A stretch of DNA of 64,000 nucleotides from contig CAJTUT010000001.1 of the NCBI GenBank assembly GCA_910579455.1, positions 124,001-188,000 on the forward strand, given 5' to 3'. Both the position numbers and the translations under genes were made by a program. This DNA is from an uncultured Bacilli bacterium. Lineage in GTDB: Bacteria; Bacillota_I; Bacilli_A; RF39; UBA660. Of this stretch, positions 52,282 through 60,428 are shown piece by piece. The notes under the pieces were generated by a model. That model was not told where the DNA came from, searched no databases, and saw only the letters and a list, made by a program, of their open reading frames with translations. Position 1 is the stretch's first letter. Each line of letters opens with the position of its first letter.

Positions 52282-52288
52282 AGTGATA
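52272..52288. promoter_or_regulatory. Operator 2 of the prophage switch
   Basis: TCCCACTTAAAGTGATA, the same 17-bp dyad as operators 1 and 3. It overlaps the end of the Cro-like gene and precedes the next small gene. Confidence 0.6.
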
Positions 52289-52301
52289 AAAGGAGAATAA
52301 G

Positions 52302-52454
52302 ATGTTAGAAAAAGATAAAGAAGGAAATCTATTTGTTAGTCCTTTAGGGCAAATAATGTGTGAAATATTTAAAGTTAGAGATTTAATTATAGTTTTTGGA
52401 ATAATAAATATTATTTTGATAATAAGTTGTTTATTAATAACGTTAATAAGGTAG
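52302..52454 (+). CDS. Small membrane protein (50 residues)
   Basis: ATG 52302 follows AGGAG with good spacing. The product has a soluble start (MLEKDKEGNLFVSPLGQIMC) and one long hydrophobic helix at the C-terminus (IIVFGIINIILIISCLLITL). Its end overlaps the opposite gene by 44 bases. No family recognised. Confidence 0.55.
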   Translation: MLEKDKEGNLFVSPLGQIMCEIFKVRDLIIVFGIINIILIISCLLITLIR

Positions 52455-52791
52455 TCACAATGGAAACTAAAATAGGAAAGAAAATACTGCGAACAAACAC
52501 TTTAATTCCATTAATTATTTTAGAAATATATTTATCTTTAAAATAATTTTTTCCAATAGTAGTAGGGTAGTATGAAACAGAAGATGACATAATTGTATCT
52601 GAAACAAAATATGGTCTAGTGTTATTAACAATTTTATTTTCAGATATTAACTGTTTTATAGAACTTTCTATTGTTTTACGATCGTATGGTATAGAATTAT
52701 ATAATTCATCATTGATTAATGGATTATCTTTAGAAGAATTTTTATTTAAATATTTTAAAATCTTTTCAGAATATTTATCCAATATAAACAC
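52411..52791 (-). CDS. Winged-helix-like protein with a C-terminal membrane helix
   Basis: 126 residues. Residues 1-75 look like a small winged helix (SEKILKYLNKNSSKDNPLIN, RKTIESSIKQLISENKIVNN). One or two membrane helices end the protein (FVRSIFFPILVSIVTTLLTL). It reads against the early operon, which makes it either a lysogenic gene or a moron. No ribosome site of full strength is seen, so the exact start is uncertain. Confidence 0.55.
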   Translation of the reverse strand: MFILDKYSEKILKYLNKNSSKDNPLINDELYNSIPYDRKTIESSIKQLISENKIVNNTRPYFVSDTIMSSSVSYYPTTIGKNYFKDKYISKIINGIKVFVRSIFFPILVSIVTTLLTLLINNLLSK

Positions 52792-52824
52792 AACCTTTCA
52801 AAAAATATTAGGAGGTGATAAAAA

Positions 52825-53070
52825 ATGAATATCACAGTTAAAGAGGCAGCTCGTTTAATGGGTAAAACAGAACAATTTGTCAGAATAGGATTACAAAGGA
52901 ATCTTTTACCGATTGGAACGGCTATTAAAAATCCAGGCGGGAAATATAGCTATAACATAAGCCCTAAATTATTTGAAGAATATACAGGGATAAAGTTACC
53001 TAAATATTACTTTGAATACACCGAAAAAAAAGAGAATACCGAGTCTAGCAAACATAGTAATTCTCTTTAG
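52825..53070 (+). CDS. Excisionase-like small DNA-binding protein
   Basis: 81 residues. TVKEAARLMGKTEQFVRIGL resembles the MerR/Xis-type winged helix found in phage excisionases and regulators. A strong AGGAGGTGAT precedes ATG 52825. The tail is charged and probably disordered. It could assist the integrase in excision; this is inference. Confidence 0.7.
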   Translation: MNITVKEAARLMGKTEQFVRIGLQRNLLPIGTAIKNPGGKYSYNISPKLFEEYTGIKLPKYYFEYTEKKENTESSKHSNSL

Positions 53071-53078
53071 TAAAAAAT

Positions 53079-53145
53079 TAAAAACCTTATATAAGATTTT
53101 CGTGATTATTATATCAAAAAAAGTCTTATTTTGCAAGGTTTTTAG
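53079..53145 (+). terminator. Terminator-like nested hairpin
   Basis: AAAAACCTT at the left pairs with AAGGTTTTT at the right, with an inner TAAGA/TCTTA pair. It lies in a 104-base gap of the early region, so it might be a partial terminator subject to antitermination. Confidence 0.5.
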
Positions 53146-53174
53146 ATAAAAAAATAACAAAAGGAGACGATATT

Positions 53175-53291
53175 ATGAATAAAATTATAAATTACTTTTT
53201 TGAAGAAGCTGAAATAGAAATAGTGAATAGTTACCAAAAATTAATATCATTAGCAATTATTAGTTTATTAGTAATTATTTTGGCAGGTTAA
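53175..53291 (+). CDS. Small membrane peptide (38 residues)
   Basis: ATG 53175 has AAGGAGACG before it. The product has an acidic amphipathic start (MNKIINYFFEEAEIEIVNSY) and a hydrophobic tail (ISLAIISLLVIILAG). Its stop is one base from the next start. No function known. Confidence 0.5.
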   Translation: MNKIINYFFEEAEIEIVNSYQKLISLAIISLLVIILAG

Positions 53292-53292
53292 T

Positions 53293-54039
53293 ATGGCAGT
53301 ATTTAGAGTAGAAAAAGCTGATAATTACACTGCTATGAGTAATTATCATTTAAGAGATAAACATTTAAGCTTAAAGGCTAAAGGATTGCTTTCATTTATG
53401 TTGAGTTTACCTGATGATTGGGATTATTCTATGCGAGGTTTAGCAGCTAATTGTAAAGAAGAAAAATCAACAATAGAAAGAACTTTGAAAGAATTAAAAG
53501 ACAATAATTACTTAACCATAAAAAAATTATTGCCTAATGAAACTAAAACAGGAAGGATCGAATACGAATATACAATTTATGAGACTCCACAAAAAACAAG
53601 ACCTCAAAAACAAGGTATTGAAAAACAAGGCCTTGAAAATGGGACACTACTAAATACTAATATACAAAATACTAAAAAACTAAATAATACAACAACAACA
53701 CCAATAGGGAAAGGCGTCGTTGACTTTGTAGAGGAAAATTTTGGAAGAACATTAGCACCAATTGAGTATGAGGAAATTCAAAATTGGGAAGACAATGAAC
53801 TAACAAGATATGCAATTAAACAGGCTGTGCTTAATAGCAAGTATAGTATTAAGTATATTTCAAAAATACTCTATGAGTATCAAAAGAGTAATATCAAAAC
53901 AGTGCAACAAGCTCAACAAAGAGAAGAAGAATATGCAAATAGAAAAAAACAGCCTAAAACAACTTATAGGCACTTTCAAACACGAAAAGAACGAGAAGAA
54001 GAAGCTATGAGAAAATTTTTGGAGGAAGATGATGACTAG
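53293..54039 (+). CDS. DnaD-like phage replication protein
   Basis: 248 residues. The N-terminal half is the winged helix of phage replication initiators (NYHLRDKHLSLKAKGLLSFM, LPDDWDYSMRGLAANCKEEK, STIERTLKELKDNNYLTIKK). A DnaD-type helical domain follows (EENFGRTLAPIEYEEIQNWE). The end is basic. It likely binds the phage origin and helps load the helicase. It overlaps the next gene. Confidence 0.82.
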   Translation: MAVFRVEKADNYTAMSNYHLRDKHLSLKAKGLLSFMLSLPDDWDYSMRGLAANCKEEKSTIERTLKELKDNNYLTIKKLLPNETKTGRIEYEYTIYETPQKTRPQKQGIEKQGLENGTLLNTNIQNTKKLNNTTTTPIGKGVVDFVEENFGRTLAPIEYEEIQNWEDNELTRYAIKQAVLNSKYSIKYISKILYEYQKSNIKTVQQAQQREEEYANRKKQPKTTYRHFQTRKEREEEAMRKFLEEDDD

Positions 54040-54511
54040 ACAAGAAGTTGAAAGATTCATGAAAAGAATACAATCTTACTATGATTGGTTTTCATGGGAT
54101 AGTTTTAAGTTGTCGGAATGGCATTCTAAATTAAAAAAATATGATTCGGAAGACGCAAATTTAAAATTGGAACAGCATTTGCAAGGAGAATTAAAAGATA
54201 GAGTTCCTATGTTGCATTACATAACAAAGTATTTATTAACACCAGAAGAAAAAGCAGTAGATAGAAACGATTATCTAGTAGACTGTAGGCTATGTCAAAA
54301 AACTATACCTTTAAGCCAATACAATAATCACTATGATAAATGTTTATTAATTAAAACACTAATACCAATACTTCAAAAAAATGGGGAAACGGTTGATTAC
54401 GATAGTTTAAATGAATACGACTATCAAACTTTAGATAAAGTGTACGACAAATACGTACCAATAAAAAAAGAAATCAATTTTACGGGAGTGATAATAAATG
54501 ATAAGAGTTGA
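54032..54511 (+). CDS. Phage replication-module protein with zinc-finger-like motif
   Basis: 159 residues from ATG 54032 (GGAGG six bases before; the ATG at 54029 is too close). The first 75 residues resemble helicase-loader/G39P-type helical domains (FMKRIQSYYDWFSWD, MLHYITKYLLTPEEK). Then a CRLCQKTI...HYDKC zinc-finger-like pattern. The position after the DnaD-like gene suits a helicase loader. Assignment is tentative. Confidence 0.6.
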   Translation: MTRQEVERFMKRIQSYYDWFSWDSFKLSEWHSKLKKYDSEDANLKLEQHLQGELKDRVPMLHYITKYLLTPEEKAVDRNDYLVDCRLCQKTIPLSQYNNHYDKCLLIKTLIPILQKNGETVDYDSLNEYDYQTLDKVYDKYVPIKKEINFTGVIINDKS

Positions 54512-54725
54512 AATGGAATCAAGCACTAGAAATTATTTAGTACGATTATTAGAAAACTATAAAGAACATTTAAATGGCTTAAAAGCTAACAAAGTAGATT
54601 TAATGTATGAGTTAAACAATATCAATAGAGCGATGAAAATTTTAATGGGTAAAATTCCAGAAACAGATTTAAGTAGAAATATAGCACCGACAAATTTCAT
54701 AGTAGGAGCTGATAGCGATGATTAA
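54498..54725 (+). CDS. Small helical phage protein
   Basis: 75 residues, overlapping both neighbours. NYLVRLLENYKEHLNGLKAN suggests one long helical hairpin. Early-region hypothetical protein, family unknown. Confidence 0.6.
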   Translation: MIRVEMESSTRNYLVRLLENYKEHLNGLKANKVDLMYELNNINRAMKILMGKIPETDLSRNIAPTNFIVGADSDD

Positions 54726-54960
54726 TACAGTTGACTTAACAAGCCATCAATCAGGCTACGATCAATACTGTGAAGAGATAGAAAGAGAAAATAGAGTACC
54801 TTACAGTGATTATGAAATAATAGAAAACAGGACATTTATTTATGAAAATTTTATTGAAGATTTAGAAAATGTATTTGAAGAATCGAGTGATGATTCAGAA
54901 AAACTAAAATATGTACAAGCTCTGCTTGAAGATTTGAAAGAGGACCTAGAAGATGTTTGA
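54718..54960 (+). CDS. Small acidic phage protein
   Basis: 80 residues, very rich in Glu and Asp, overlapping the preceding gene by eight bases and the next by eight. Acidic small phage proteins can mimic DNA and inhibit host nucleases; whether this one does is unknown. Confidence 0.6.
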   Translation: MINTVDLTSHQSGYDQYCEEIERENRVPYSDYEIIENRTFIYENFIEDLENVFEESSDDSEKLKYVQALLEDLKEDLEDV

Positions 54961-55213
54961 GAGAAGAAAGCAAAGAAAAAGAGAAAGACATAACACTTTA
55001 GAGTTGCAGCTGATGGATGAGTTATCAAAAGCTCATGAAAATAGTAAAAAGGACGAAAAATTAATAAAAGCACAAGAGAAACTTATTCAAGTACAAGAAG
55101 ACAATGACATTTATCAAAAATACATCATAGAAGAATTAGAAAAAGATGTAGAAAAGATTAAGCAAAAATATAAAAAATTAAAGGAAGAAAGGACTTTAGC
55201 GAAAGTGAGGTAA
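54953..55213 (+). CDS. Small coiled-coil phage protein
   Basis: 86 residues, highly charged. A basic start (MFERRKQRKRERHN) leads into a coiled coil that covers the remainder. It ends two bases before the DUF1351-like gene. Function unknown. Confidence 0.6.
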   Translation: MFERRKQRKRERHNTLELQLMDELSKAHENSKKDEKLIKAQEKLIQVQEDNDIYQKYIIEELEKDVEKIKQKYKKLKEERTLAKVR

Positions 55214-55215
55214 TT

Positions 55216-56067
55216 ATGAAAGATAAATTAATTAAACCAGTATTTAAAAGTGAAATAAAAGCACAAATTACAACAATAGGATCAATAGAAGACAATATTC
55301 AAGAAGTACAAGATTTTGCATTAAAACTAAATGAATATTATTCAAAATTAGTATTTACAAAGGATACTTTAAAAGAAGCTGGAGATGAAAAAGCAGAAGT
55401 TAATAAATTTAAAGATAAAGTAAAAAAATTCAAAAAAGAAATTGTTGATGAGTATAATAAACCAATTGATAATTTTAAAGAATTATGTGATACAACGGTA
55501 GCTTTACTTGAAGATACATATACAACAATTAATAATCAAGTAAAAGCATTTGATGAAAAGACTATAGCAGAATATGCAGAAATTATTAGAGCTTACTTTG
55601 ATGAATATGCAAAAAGTAAAAAAATAGATTTTGTAAAATTTGAAGATATGAACTTCAAAGTTTTAAAAGGTTCACTAACTGAAAGTAAAAATCTAACTAA
55701 GAAGACAAAAGAAACAATCGAAAAGTTTATAGACAAAATAGTTGATGATATTAAATTAATTAATAGCCAACAATACGTAGATGAGATGATGATTGAATAC
55801 AAAAAAGATTTGAACGTATCAAGAACTATTGCAGATGTTAATAATCGTCATATTGAATTAGAAAAAGCTCGAAAGGAAAAAGAATCTAAAAAAGAGCAAG
55901 AGCTAACTGATAAAGAGATGATTAATAAGATTGATGAATGCTTAACAACACCTAAAGTGGAAAAACAGGAAGAGGTATTAGAATTATCATTTAAAGTTCG
56001 TGGAACAAGAGAAAAATTAAAATTACTTAAACAATTTTTAGAAAATGGAGGATACGATTATGAGTAA
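55216..56067 (+). CDS. DUF1351-like phage protein
   Basis: 283 residues of mostly helical, coiled-coil sequence. The layout EVQDFALKLNEYYSKLVFT, KDKVKKFKKEIVDEYNKPI and VKAFDEKTIAEYAEIIRAYF follows the DUF1351 family, which regularly precedes RecT/Bet recombinases in Firmicute phages. That is exactly the case here: the bet gene starts eight bases inside its end. Probably a partner in phage recombination. Confidence 0.78.
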   Translation: MKDKLIKPVFKSEIKAQITTIGSIEDNIQEVQDFALKLNEYYSKLVFTKDTLKEAGDEKAEVNKFKDKVKKFKKEIVDEYNKPIDNFKELCDTTVALLEDTYTTINNQVKAFDEKTIAEYAEIIRAYFDEYAKSKKIDFVKFEDMNFKVLKGSLTESKNLTKKTKETIEKFIDKIVDDIKLINSQQYVDEMMIEYKKDLNVSRTIADVNNRHIELEKARKEKESKKEQELTDKEMINKIDECLTTPKVEKQEEVLELSFKVRGTREKLKLLKQFLENGGYDYE

Positions 56068-56770
56068 TAAAGAAGAATTACAAAAAAATAGTTTAGCAGT
56101 AATTTATGAAGTAGAGGGACAACAAATTAAATTAACACCACAAATAGTACAAGATTATTTAGTAGGAACTACTGCAAAAATAACATTGCCAGAGTTTAAA
56201 TTATTTACTGAATTATGCAAAGTTAGAAAATTAAATCCATTTTTAAGAGAAGCATATTTGATTAAATATTCAAATAATAATCCCGCTAGTATCGTAGTAG
56301 GTAAGGATGCAATCTTAAAAAGAGCAGTTTTGAATCCACATTATAATGGAATGAAAAGTGGAATAATGGTAACAAATGAAAAAGGAGAAATTATTGAAAG
56401 AAAAGGTACTTTTAAACTCCCTGATGAAACGTTAGTTGGCGGTTGGGCAGAGGTATTTAGAAAAGATTGGGATAATCAAATTTACTGTAGTGTATCACTT
56501 GAAGAAGCCATCCAAAAAAAAGGAAATGGAGAGCCTAATTCTAATTGGAGTAAACAACCAGCGACAATGATAGAGAAAGTAGCTAAGGTAAGAGCATTAA
56601 GAGAGGCGTTTGTCGAAGACTTAGCAGGTATGTATGAAGCAGAAGAAATGAACGTAGATTTACCTGAAATTAAAGAGGAAGATAAAATTATCCAACAAGA
56701 TGATGAAGATATACAAGAAGTTGAAGTCGCTGAAGCTACAGTAAAGAAAGTTGATATGAGTGAACTATAA
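56060..56770 (+). CDS. bet: Phage recombinase of the Bet/RecT type
   Basis: 236 residues from ATG 56060 (GGAGG before it). Family pattern: KITLPEFKLFTELCKVRKLN, PFLREAYLIKYSN, SIVVGKDAILKRAVLNPHY, GGWAEVFRKDWDN, WSKQPATMIEKVAKVRALRE and AFVEDLAGMYEAEE. Bet/RecT proteins anneal single strands during phage replication and repair. No lambda-type exonuclease is adjacent; the next gene is an MBL-fold protein. The end is acidic (EDKIIQQDDEDIQEVE). Confidence 0.9.
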   Translation: MSNKEELQKNSLAVIYEVEGQQIKLTPQIVQDYLVGTTAKITLPEFKLFTELCKVRKLNPFLREAYLIKYSNNNPASIVVGKDAILKRAVLNPHYNGMKSGIMVTNEKGEIIERKGTFKLPDETLVGGWAEVFRKDWDNQIYCSVSLEEAIQKKGNGEPNSNWSKQPATMIEKVAKVRALREAFVEDLAGMYEAEEMNVDLPEIKEEDKIIQQDDEDIQEVEVAEATVKKVDMSEL

Positions 56771-57410
56771 AATAATCAATACTGGTAGCGATGGGAATGC
56801 CACAATTATAGAAAATACAATTTTGATTGATTGTGGTGTTTCTTTCAAAAAACTAAAAGATTATTACAAAGATATTAAGCTAGTATTGTTAACTCATATT
56901 CATCAAGATCACTTTAATAAAATCACAATTAAAAGATTAGCACAAGAAAGACCAACATTAAGATTTGGATGTTGTCATTGGTTAGTACAAGACTTAATCG
57001 ATTGTGGAGTTAGAAAATCAAATATAGATGTCTTTGAAATAGGCTATAAGTACAATTATGAAGTATTTAAAGTACAGCCTATCAAGTTATATCATGATAA
57101 ACCACAATGCGGTTATAGAGTGTTTATTAATGATTATAAAGTGATTTATGCTACTGACACTTATACTTTAGAAGGTATTAAAGCAAAAGACTACGATTAC
57201 TACTTCATAGAGGCTAATTATGAAGATGAGTATGAATTACATAGCAGAGCTTATAACAATTATTACGAAAGCAGAGTTAAAAGAACTCATTTAAGTAAAA
57301 AACAAGCTACAGAATGGTTACTTGAAAATATGGGATTAAATTCAGTTTATGAATTTATGCATGAACATAAAAATAGAGAAAGAAAAGAGGTAGAGAATGA
57401 AGAAATTTAG
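56760..57410 (+). CDS. MBL-fold metallohydrolase in the recombination module
   Basis: 216 residues. The metal motif LLTHIHQDHFN (HxHxDH at residues 46-51), a later His in HDKPQCGYRVFIN, and Asp in IYATDTYTLEG follow the metallo-beta-lactamase fold. GTG 56760 overlaps the end of bet by 11 bases. MBL-fold proteins directly after RecT-type genes recur in Firmicute phages, suggesting a nuclease partner in place of the lambda-type exonuclease; that function is inference. Confidence 0.82.
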   Translation: MNYKIINTGSDGNATIIENTILIDCGVSFKKLKDYYKDIKLVLLTHIHQDHFNKITIKRLAQERPTLRFGCCHWLVQDLIDCGVRKSNIDVFEIGYKYNYEVFKVQPIKLYHDKPQCGYRVFINDYKVIYATDTYTLEGIKAKDYDYYFIEANYEDEYELHSRAYNNYYESRVKRTHLSKKQATEWLLENMGLNSVYEFMHEHKNRERKEVENEEI

Positions 57411-57579
57411 CAAGGAATGGTTTCAAAATAAATTGAAACAATATAGAGGTATGTCAGGTTATCCGATGAAATTAACTGCAACAAAAGGCTATAAACCTAA
57501 TCTATGGAGACAAAACAAGAAAGAACAAAGAATAGAATCTCTTTATAAATTAGCAAAAGAGAAAGGTGTGAAATTATAA
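57397..57579 (+). CDS. Small basic phage protein
   Basis: 60 residues, Lys/Trp-rich (EWFQNKLKQYRGMSGYPMKL), overlapping the MBL gene end and one base of the next gene. Possibly nucleic-acid binding; family unknown. Confidence 0.6.
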   Translation: MKKFSKEWFQNKLKQYRGMSGYPMKLTATKGYKPNLWRQNKKEQRIESLYKLAKEKGVKL

Positions 57580-57854
57580 TGAAAACAATTACACATATTT
57601 GTGATTTATGTAAACAAAGCAAAGGAGAAAATGAATTAGCACATCTAGAAGCTAGAAGCAGAGGTTTAGGGCTTTTTGATAGCTATAGAACATTAGAGAT
57701 AGATATATGTAAGTCTTGTCTGGAGAAAAAAGGATTTATAGTTAATAGAAAAGAAGAACAATCAACTAAAGAAATACAAGATGCAAATAGTAAAAATCTA
57801 GAAAATAAAATTATCGATATTCTTGACGATTTAGGAGTGCAATTTTATGAGTAA
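57579..57854 (+). CDS. Small zinc-finger-like phage protein
   Basis: 91 residues. CDLCKQ near the start and CKSCLE about 40 residues later form a CxxC-CxxC zinc-binding pattern. The end is acidic and helical. Coupled with both neighbours by short overlaps. Role unknown. Confidence 0.65.
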   Translation: MKTITHICDLCKQSKGENELAHLEARSRGLGLFDSYRTLEIDICKSCLEKKGFIVNRKEEQSTKEIQDANSKNLENKIIDILDDLGVQFYE

Positions 57855-58164
57855 GGAACTAACAGAAAATGAAAAAGAAGCAATTAAAAGATGTGAGTAT
57901 GCTTGCGAATTGTTAAGAAAGAATAATATTCCACATGAAGTTAAGAAAAAAGAAATAGGGCATATCAATTTACTTGGATATGTACAAGGTAAAACCACAT
58001 TACAACCAATAATGAGCTTTTGGGCAAGAACAGGAAAGTATATATTTTTAAGAATACCAAAAGGACAAATAAAAAATGGAAATGATAGAGGAATACATAA
58101 TTGCATTTTATCTTACAAAGACTTTATTAGATTAGAAAACGAAGAATTGGAGATTATTGCATGA
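57847..58164 (+). CDS. Phage hypothetical protein
   Basis: 105 residues: a helical start (ENEKEAIKRCEYACELLRKN) and a beta-rich remainder (VQGKTTLQPIMSFWARTGKY). It overlaps the previous gene by eight bases and the next by four. Not recognised. Confidence 0.6.
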   Translation: MSKELTENEKEAIKRCEYACELLRKNNIPHEVKKKEIGHINLLGYVQGKTTLQPIMSFWARTGKYIFLRIPKGQIKNGNDRGIHNCILSYKDFIRLENEELEIIA

Positions 58165-58583
58165 AATTAGGTCAAAAAGTTAAATGCAAAGGGTATATAG
58201 TTAAGAAAACAAATATTGAATATGTTTATGCAAATAAAAAACATTTTAAAAAAGATATGGGTATATTCGGCGATGATGTCGAAGAACCTAAATTTTACAT
58301 AGAAGACTTAGGAGAATACACGCAAAAAATAGCCGAAATTAAGAATAAAAAATTTACGGGAATAGTTGTAGGTATTACCCCAGTAGCTACAGAATATTAT
58401 TATACTCAAGTTGAAAAAGATATTTTTGACCCTATTACATACGGCTATGTTGATACTCAACCTATAGACCAAGTAAAAGTAGAAAAAACAGGATATATAG
58501 GTTGTTACAAAGTTTATTATGCTATGGGAAAAAGTAGATTAGTGCCAATTGATTTGGTTGAAGAGATAGAGGTTATCGCATGA
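58161..58583 (+). CDS. Phage hypothetical protein, beta-rich
   Basis: 140 residues beginning MKLGQKVKCKGYIVKKTN. Strands alternate along its length, resembling an SH3-like or OB-type barrel, but no family motif is certain. It overlaps its neighbours by four bases each. Confidence 0.6.
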   Translation: MKLGQKVKCKGYIVKKTNIEYVYANKKHFKKDMGIFGDDVEEPKFYIEDLGEYTQKIAEIKNKKFTGIVVGITPVATEYYYTQVEKDIFDPITYGYVDTQPIDQVKVEKTGYIGCYKVYYAMGKSRLVPIDLVEEIEVIA

Positions 58584-58888
58584 AAGAAGAGATAGAAAAA
58601 GACATCAAACAATTTCAAGATGCTATGGAAGACTTCTATAATCTAACATCAGAAGATATAGAAAAAGCTTATTCATTAGCTATAGTATTTATGCAATTAG
58701 CTAATAGATGGACTGAAATACAACTAAATGCAAGTAAGTATTGTGTAGTATTAGAAGTACCTAGAACAGCATTTAGAGATTATGCTTATGAACATTATAG
58801 GCAGTGTTCTAAAGCTCATGAATTTTGTCGCATAATTTGGAGACAGGGTAAAGAAGAATATAAAAATAGTTTTCAAAACGAGGTGTAA
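58580..58888 (+). CDS. Phage hypothetical protein, helical
   Basis: 102 residues, helical (EEIEKDIKQFQDAMEDFYNL; AYEHYRQCSKAHEFCRIIWR). It starts within the last codons of the previous gene. No known motif. Confidence 0.6.
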   Translation: MKEEIEKDIKQFQDAMEDFYNLTSEDIEKAYSLAIVFMQLANRWTEIQLNASKYCVVLEVPRTAFRDYAYEHYRQCSKAHEFCRIIWRQGKEEYKNSFQNEV

Positions 58889-58890
58889 AA

Positions 58891-59064
58891 GTGAGTCGAA
58901 CACATCACCACAGAAACAGAGGAAGAAGAATAGTAAAAGGAAGTTATTATAAAAAAATTCTTCATATTTGGGGAGAAGATTTTTCTTCTAAAAAAGGTAA
59001 AAAACGTTGGCTAAATAGATTAGCTAGAAAAAGGCAAAAAGAAAAGGAAAAAAAGCTTTATTGA
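58891..59064 (+). CDS. Very basic small phage protein (57 residues)
   Basis: GTG 58891, with ACGAGGTG before it. The product is rich in His, Arg and Lys (SRTHHHRNRGRRIVKG; KKRWLNRLARKRQKEKEKKL). Likely to bind nucleic acid. Short but the frame fits exactly between its neighbours. Confidence 0.55.
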   Translation: MSRTHHHRNRGRRIVKGSYYKKILHIWGEDFSSKKGKKRWLNRLARKRQKEKEKKLY

Positions 59065-59088
59065 AGGAATTTAGGAGGTAATAGAAAT

Positions 59089-59466
59089 ATGAATAATAAA
59101 GGAAATATAATTTTAAGTTTATTAGGGGTAGTAGCAATTATTGGAATAGTAGTAATAATAGCTTTTATTGGATTTCAATTCGAATATGGAAATGAAAAAC
59201 AAGTAACCTGTACAGTTGATGATAAGTGGATAAAAAGAGCTAGTGGAGATGATGAGGAACTATATTTAGTAAGTTGTGATGAACAGGTATATAAAATTAG
59301 TGATTTGTTTTTTAAAGGCAAGTTTGATAGTTCAAATATATATGCAAAATTAAAAATTGGTAAGAAATATAAATTAACTGTGACTGGCTACAGATTCGGA
59401 TATTTTTCATCATATCAAAATATTAACGATTATAAACTTATTAAAGAAAAAGGAAAGGAAAGATAA
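59089..59466 (+). CDS. Membrane-anchored phage protein
   Basis: 125 residues with one N-terminal membrane helix (about 7-28) and an outer beta-rich domain with two cysteines (KQVTCTVDD, LVSCDEQ) that may pair. AGGAGG precedes ATG 59089. Unknown role. Confidence 0.62.
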   Translation: MNNKGNIILSLLGVVAIIGIVVIIAFIGFQFEYGNEKQVTCTVDDKWIKRASGDDEELYLVSCDEQVYKISDLFFKGKFDSSNIYAKLKIGKKYKLTVTGYRFGYFSSYQNINDYKLIKEKGKER

Positions 59467-59468
59467 AA

Positions 59469-59729
59469 ATGGAAATTACAAAAATATATATAACAAAAAA
59501 TGAAGATGAAAATTCGAAAGTAAAGGGGCATGCAACAGTAATACTAAATGATGGCTTTGCAATACATAATATAAAAATTATTGAAGGAAAGGATAGACTA
59601 TTTATAGCAATGCCAAGTAGAAAAGATTCAAAGGGAGAATATAAAGATATAGTACATCCAACAAATCATGAAGCTAGAGTAATGTTAGAAGAGGCTATTA
59701 TCAAAGAGTATAGCAAAGATGAAAACTAA
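59469..59729 (+). CDS. SpoVG-like protein
   Basis: 86 residues, the size of SpoVG. KVKGHATVILNDGFAIHNIK, then LFIAMPSRKDSKGEYKDIVH and PTNHEARVMLEEAI match the SpoVG core closely, including the AMPSRK motif and the basic C-terminal helix. SpoVG proteins bind DNA and RNA and regulate many genes. In a prophage early region it may alter host or phage expression. Confidence 0.88.
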   Translation: MEITKIYITKNEDENSKVKGHATVILNDGFAIHNIKIIEGKDRLFIAMPSRKDSKGEYKDIVHPTNHEARVMLEEAIIKEYSKDEN

Positions 59730-60018
59730 AGAAGAATTCTGTATAATGCCCAATAACCCAAAATATAGCATTAAAAGAACATCAGTGTATTGTCATAGAC
59801 ATGAAATATTTTTCGGAGTTAGGAATAGACAAAAAAGCATTGATGATGGGTTGATAGTGTTTCTAACTCCAAAAATGCACAATATGAGTGGAATTGGTGT
59901 GCATTTTAATAGAAAATTTGACTTATATTTGAAACAATTGGGCGAAATTGCTTGGATAGAGTATTACGACAAAACAAAAGAAGATTTTATCAAGAGATAT
60001 GGGAGGAACTATTTATGA
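59719..60018 (+). CDS. HNH-nuclease-like phage protein (truncated at the N-terminus)
   Basis: 99 residues. YCHRHEIFFGVRNRQKSIDD, GLIVFLTPKMHNMSG, GVHFNRKFDLYLKQLGEIAW and FIKRYGRNYL follow a phage HNH-like family that normally has an additional CxxC zinc motif before this segment. Here that part is replaced by a short start, and the second zinc site is weak. It may be a DNA-binding remnant. Overlaps the SpoVG gene by 11 bases. Confidence 0.65.
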   Translation: MKTKEEFCIMPNNPKYSIKRTSVYCHRHEIFFGVRNRQKSIDDGLIVFLTPKMHNMSGIGVHFNRKFDLYLKQLGEIAWIEYYDKTKEDFIKRYGRNYL

Positions 60019-60428
60019 GTTTAGAAGTTGGAATGTATGTAAGAACTAATAAAGGCATATTTGAAAAGTTGGATGATGTATTAGAATTTGATGGATATGA
60101 ATATTATCTTAATTTTAAAAACGTTGCTGTACTGTCAGATACAGAAAATAGTGTTGTAGGTAGTAAAGGAAAAATAACTAAAGCAAGTTACAACATAATT
60201 GACTTAATAGAAGTAGGAGATTATGTTAATGGGTATAAAGTAATTAATTTTGATGAAACTTATTTCAATGGAACTGACAGATTAAAAGAACCTAAAAAAA
60301 CAAGAATAGTAATTGATAATGGAAAATATGAATTTGAAAATCGTATTAAAAATGATGATATTAAGTCAATAGTGACAAAAGAACAATTTGAAAGTATTAG
60401 TTATAAAGTGGAGGAGAATAATGTTTAA
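60015..60428 (+). CDS. Phage hypothetical protein
   Basis: 137 residues from ATG 60015 (GGGAGGAAC before it; the earlier in-frame ATG at 59952 lies inside the previous gene without a site). LEVGMYVRTNKGIFEKLDDV suggests an SH3-like beta domain. It overlaps the next gene by eight bases. Confidence 0.6.
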   Translation: MSLEVGMYVRTNKGIFEKLDDVLEFDGYEYYLNFKNVAVLSDTENSVVGSKGKITKASYNIIDLIEVGDYVNGYKVINFDETYFNGTDRLKEPKKTRIVIDNGKYEFENRIKNDDIKSIVTKEQFESISYKVEENNV

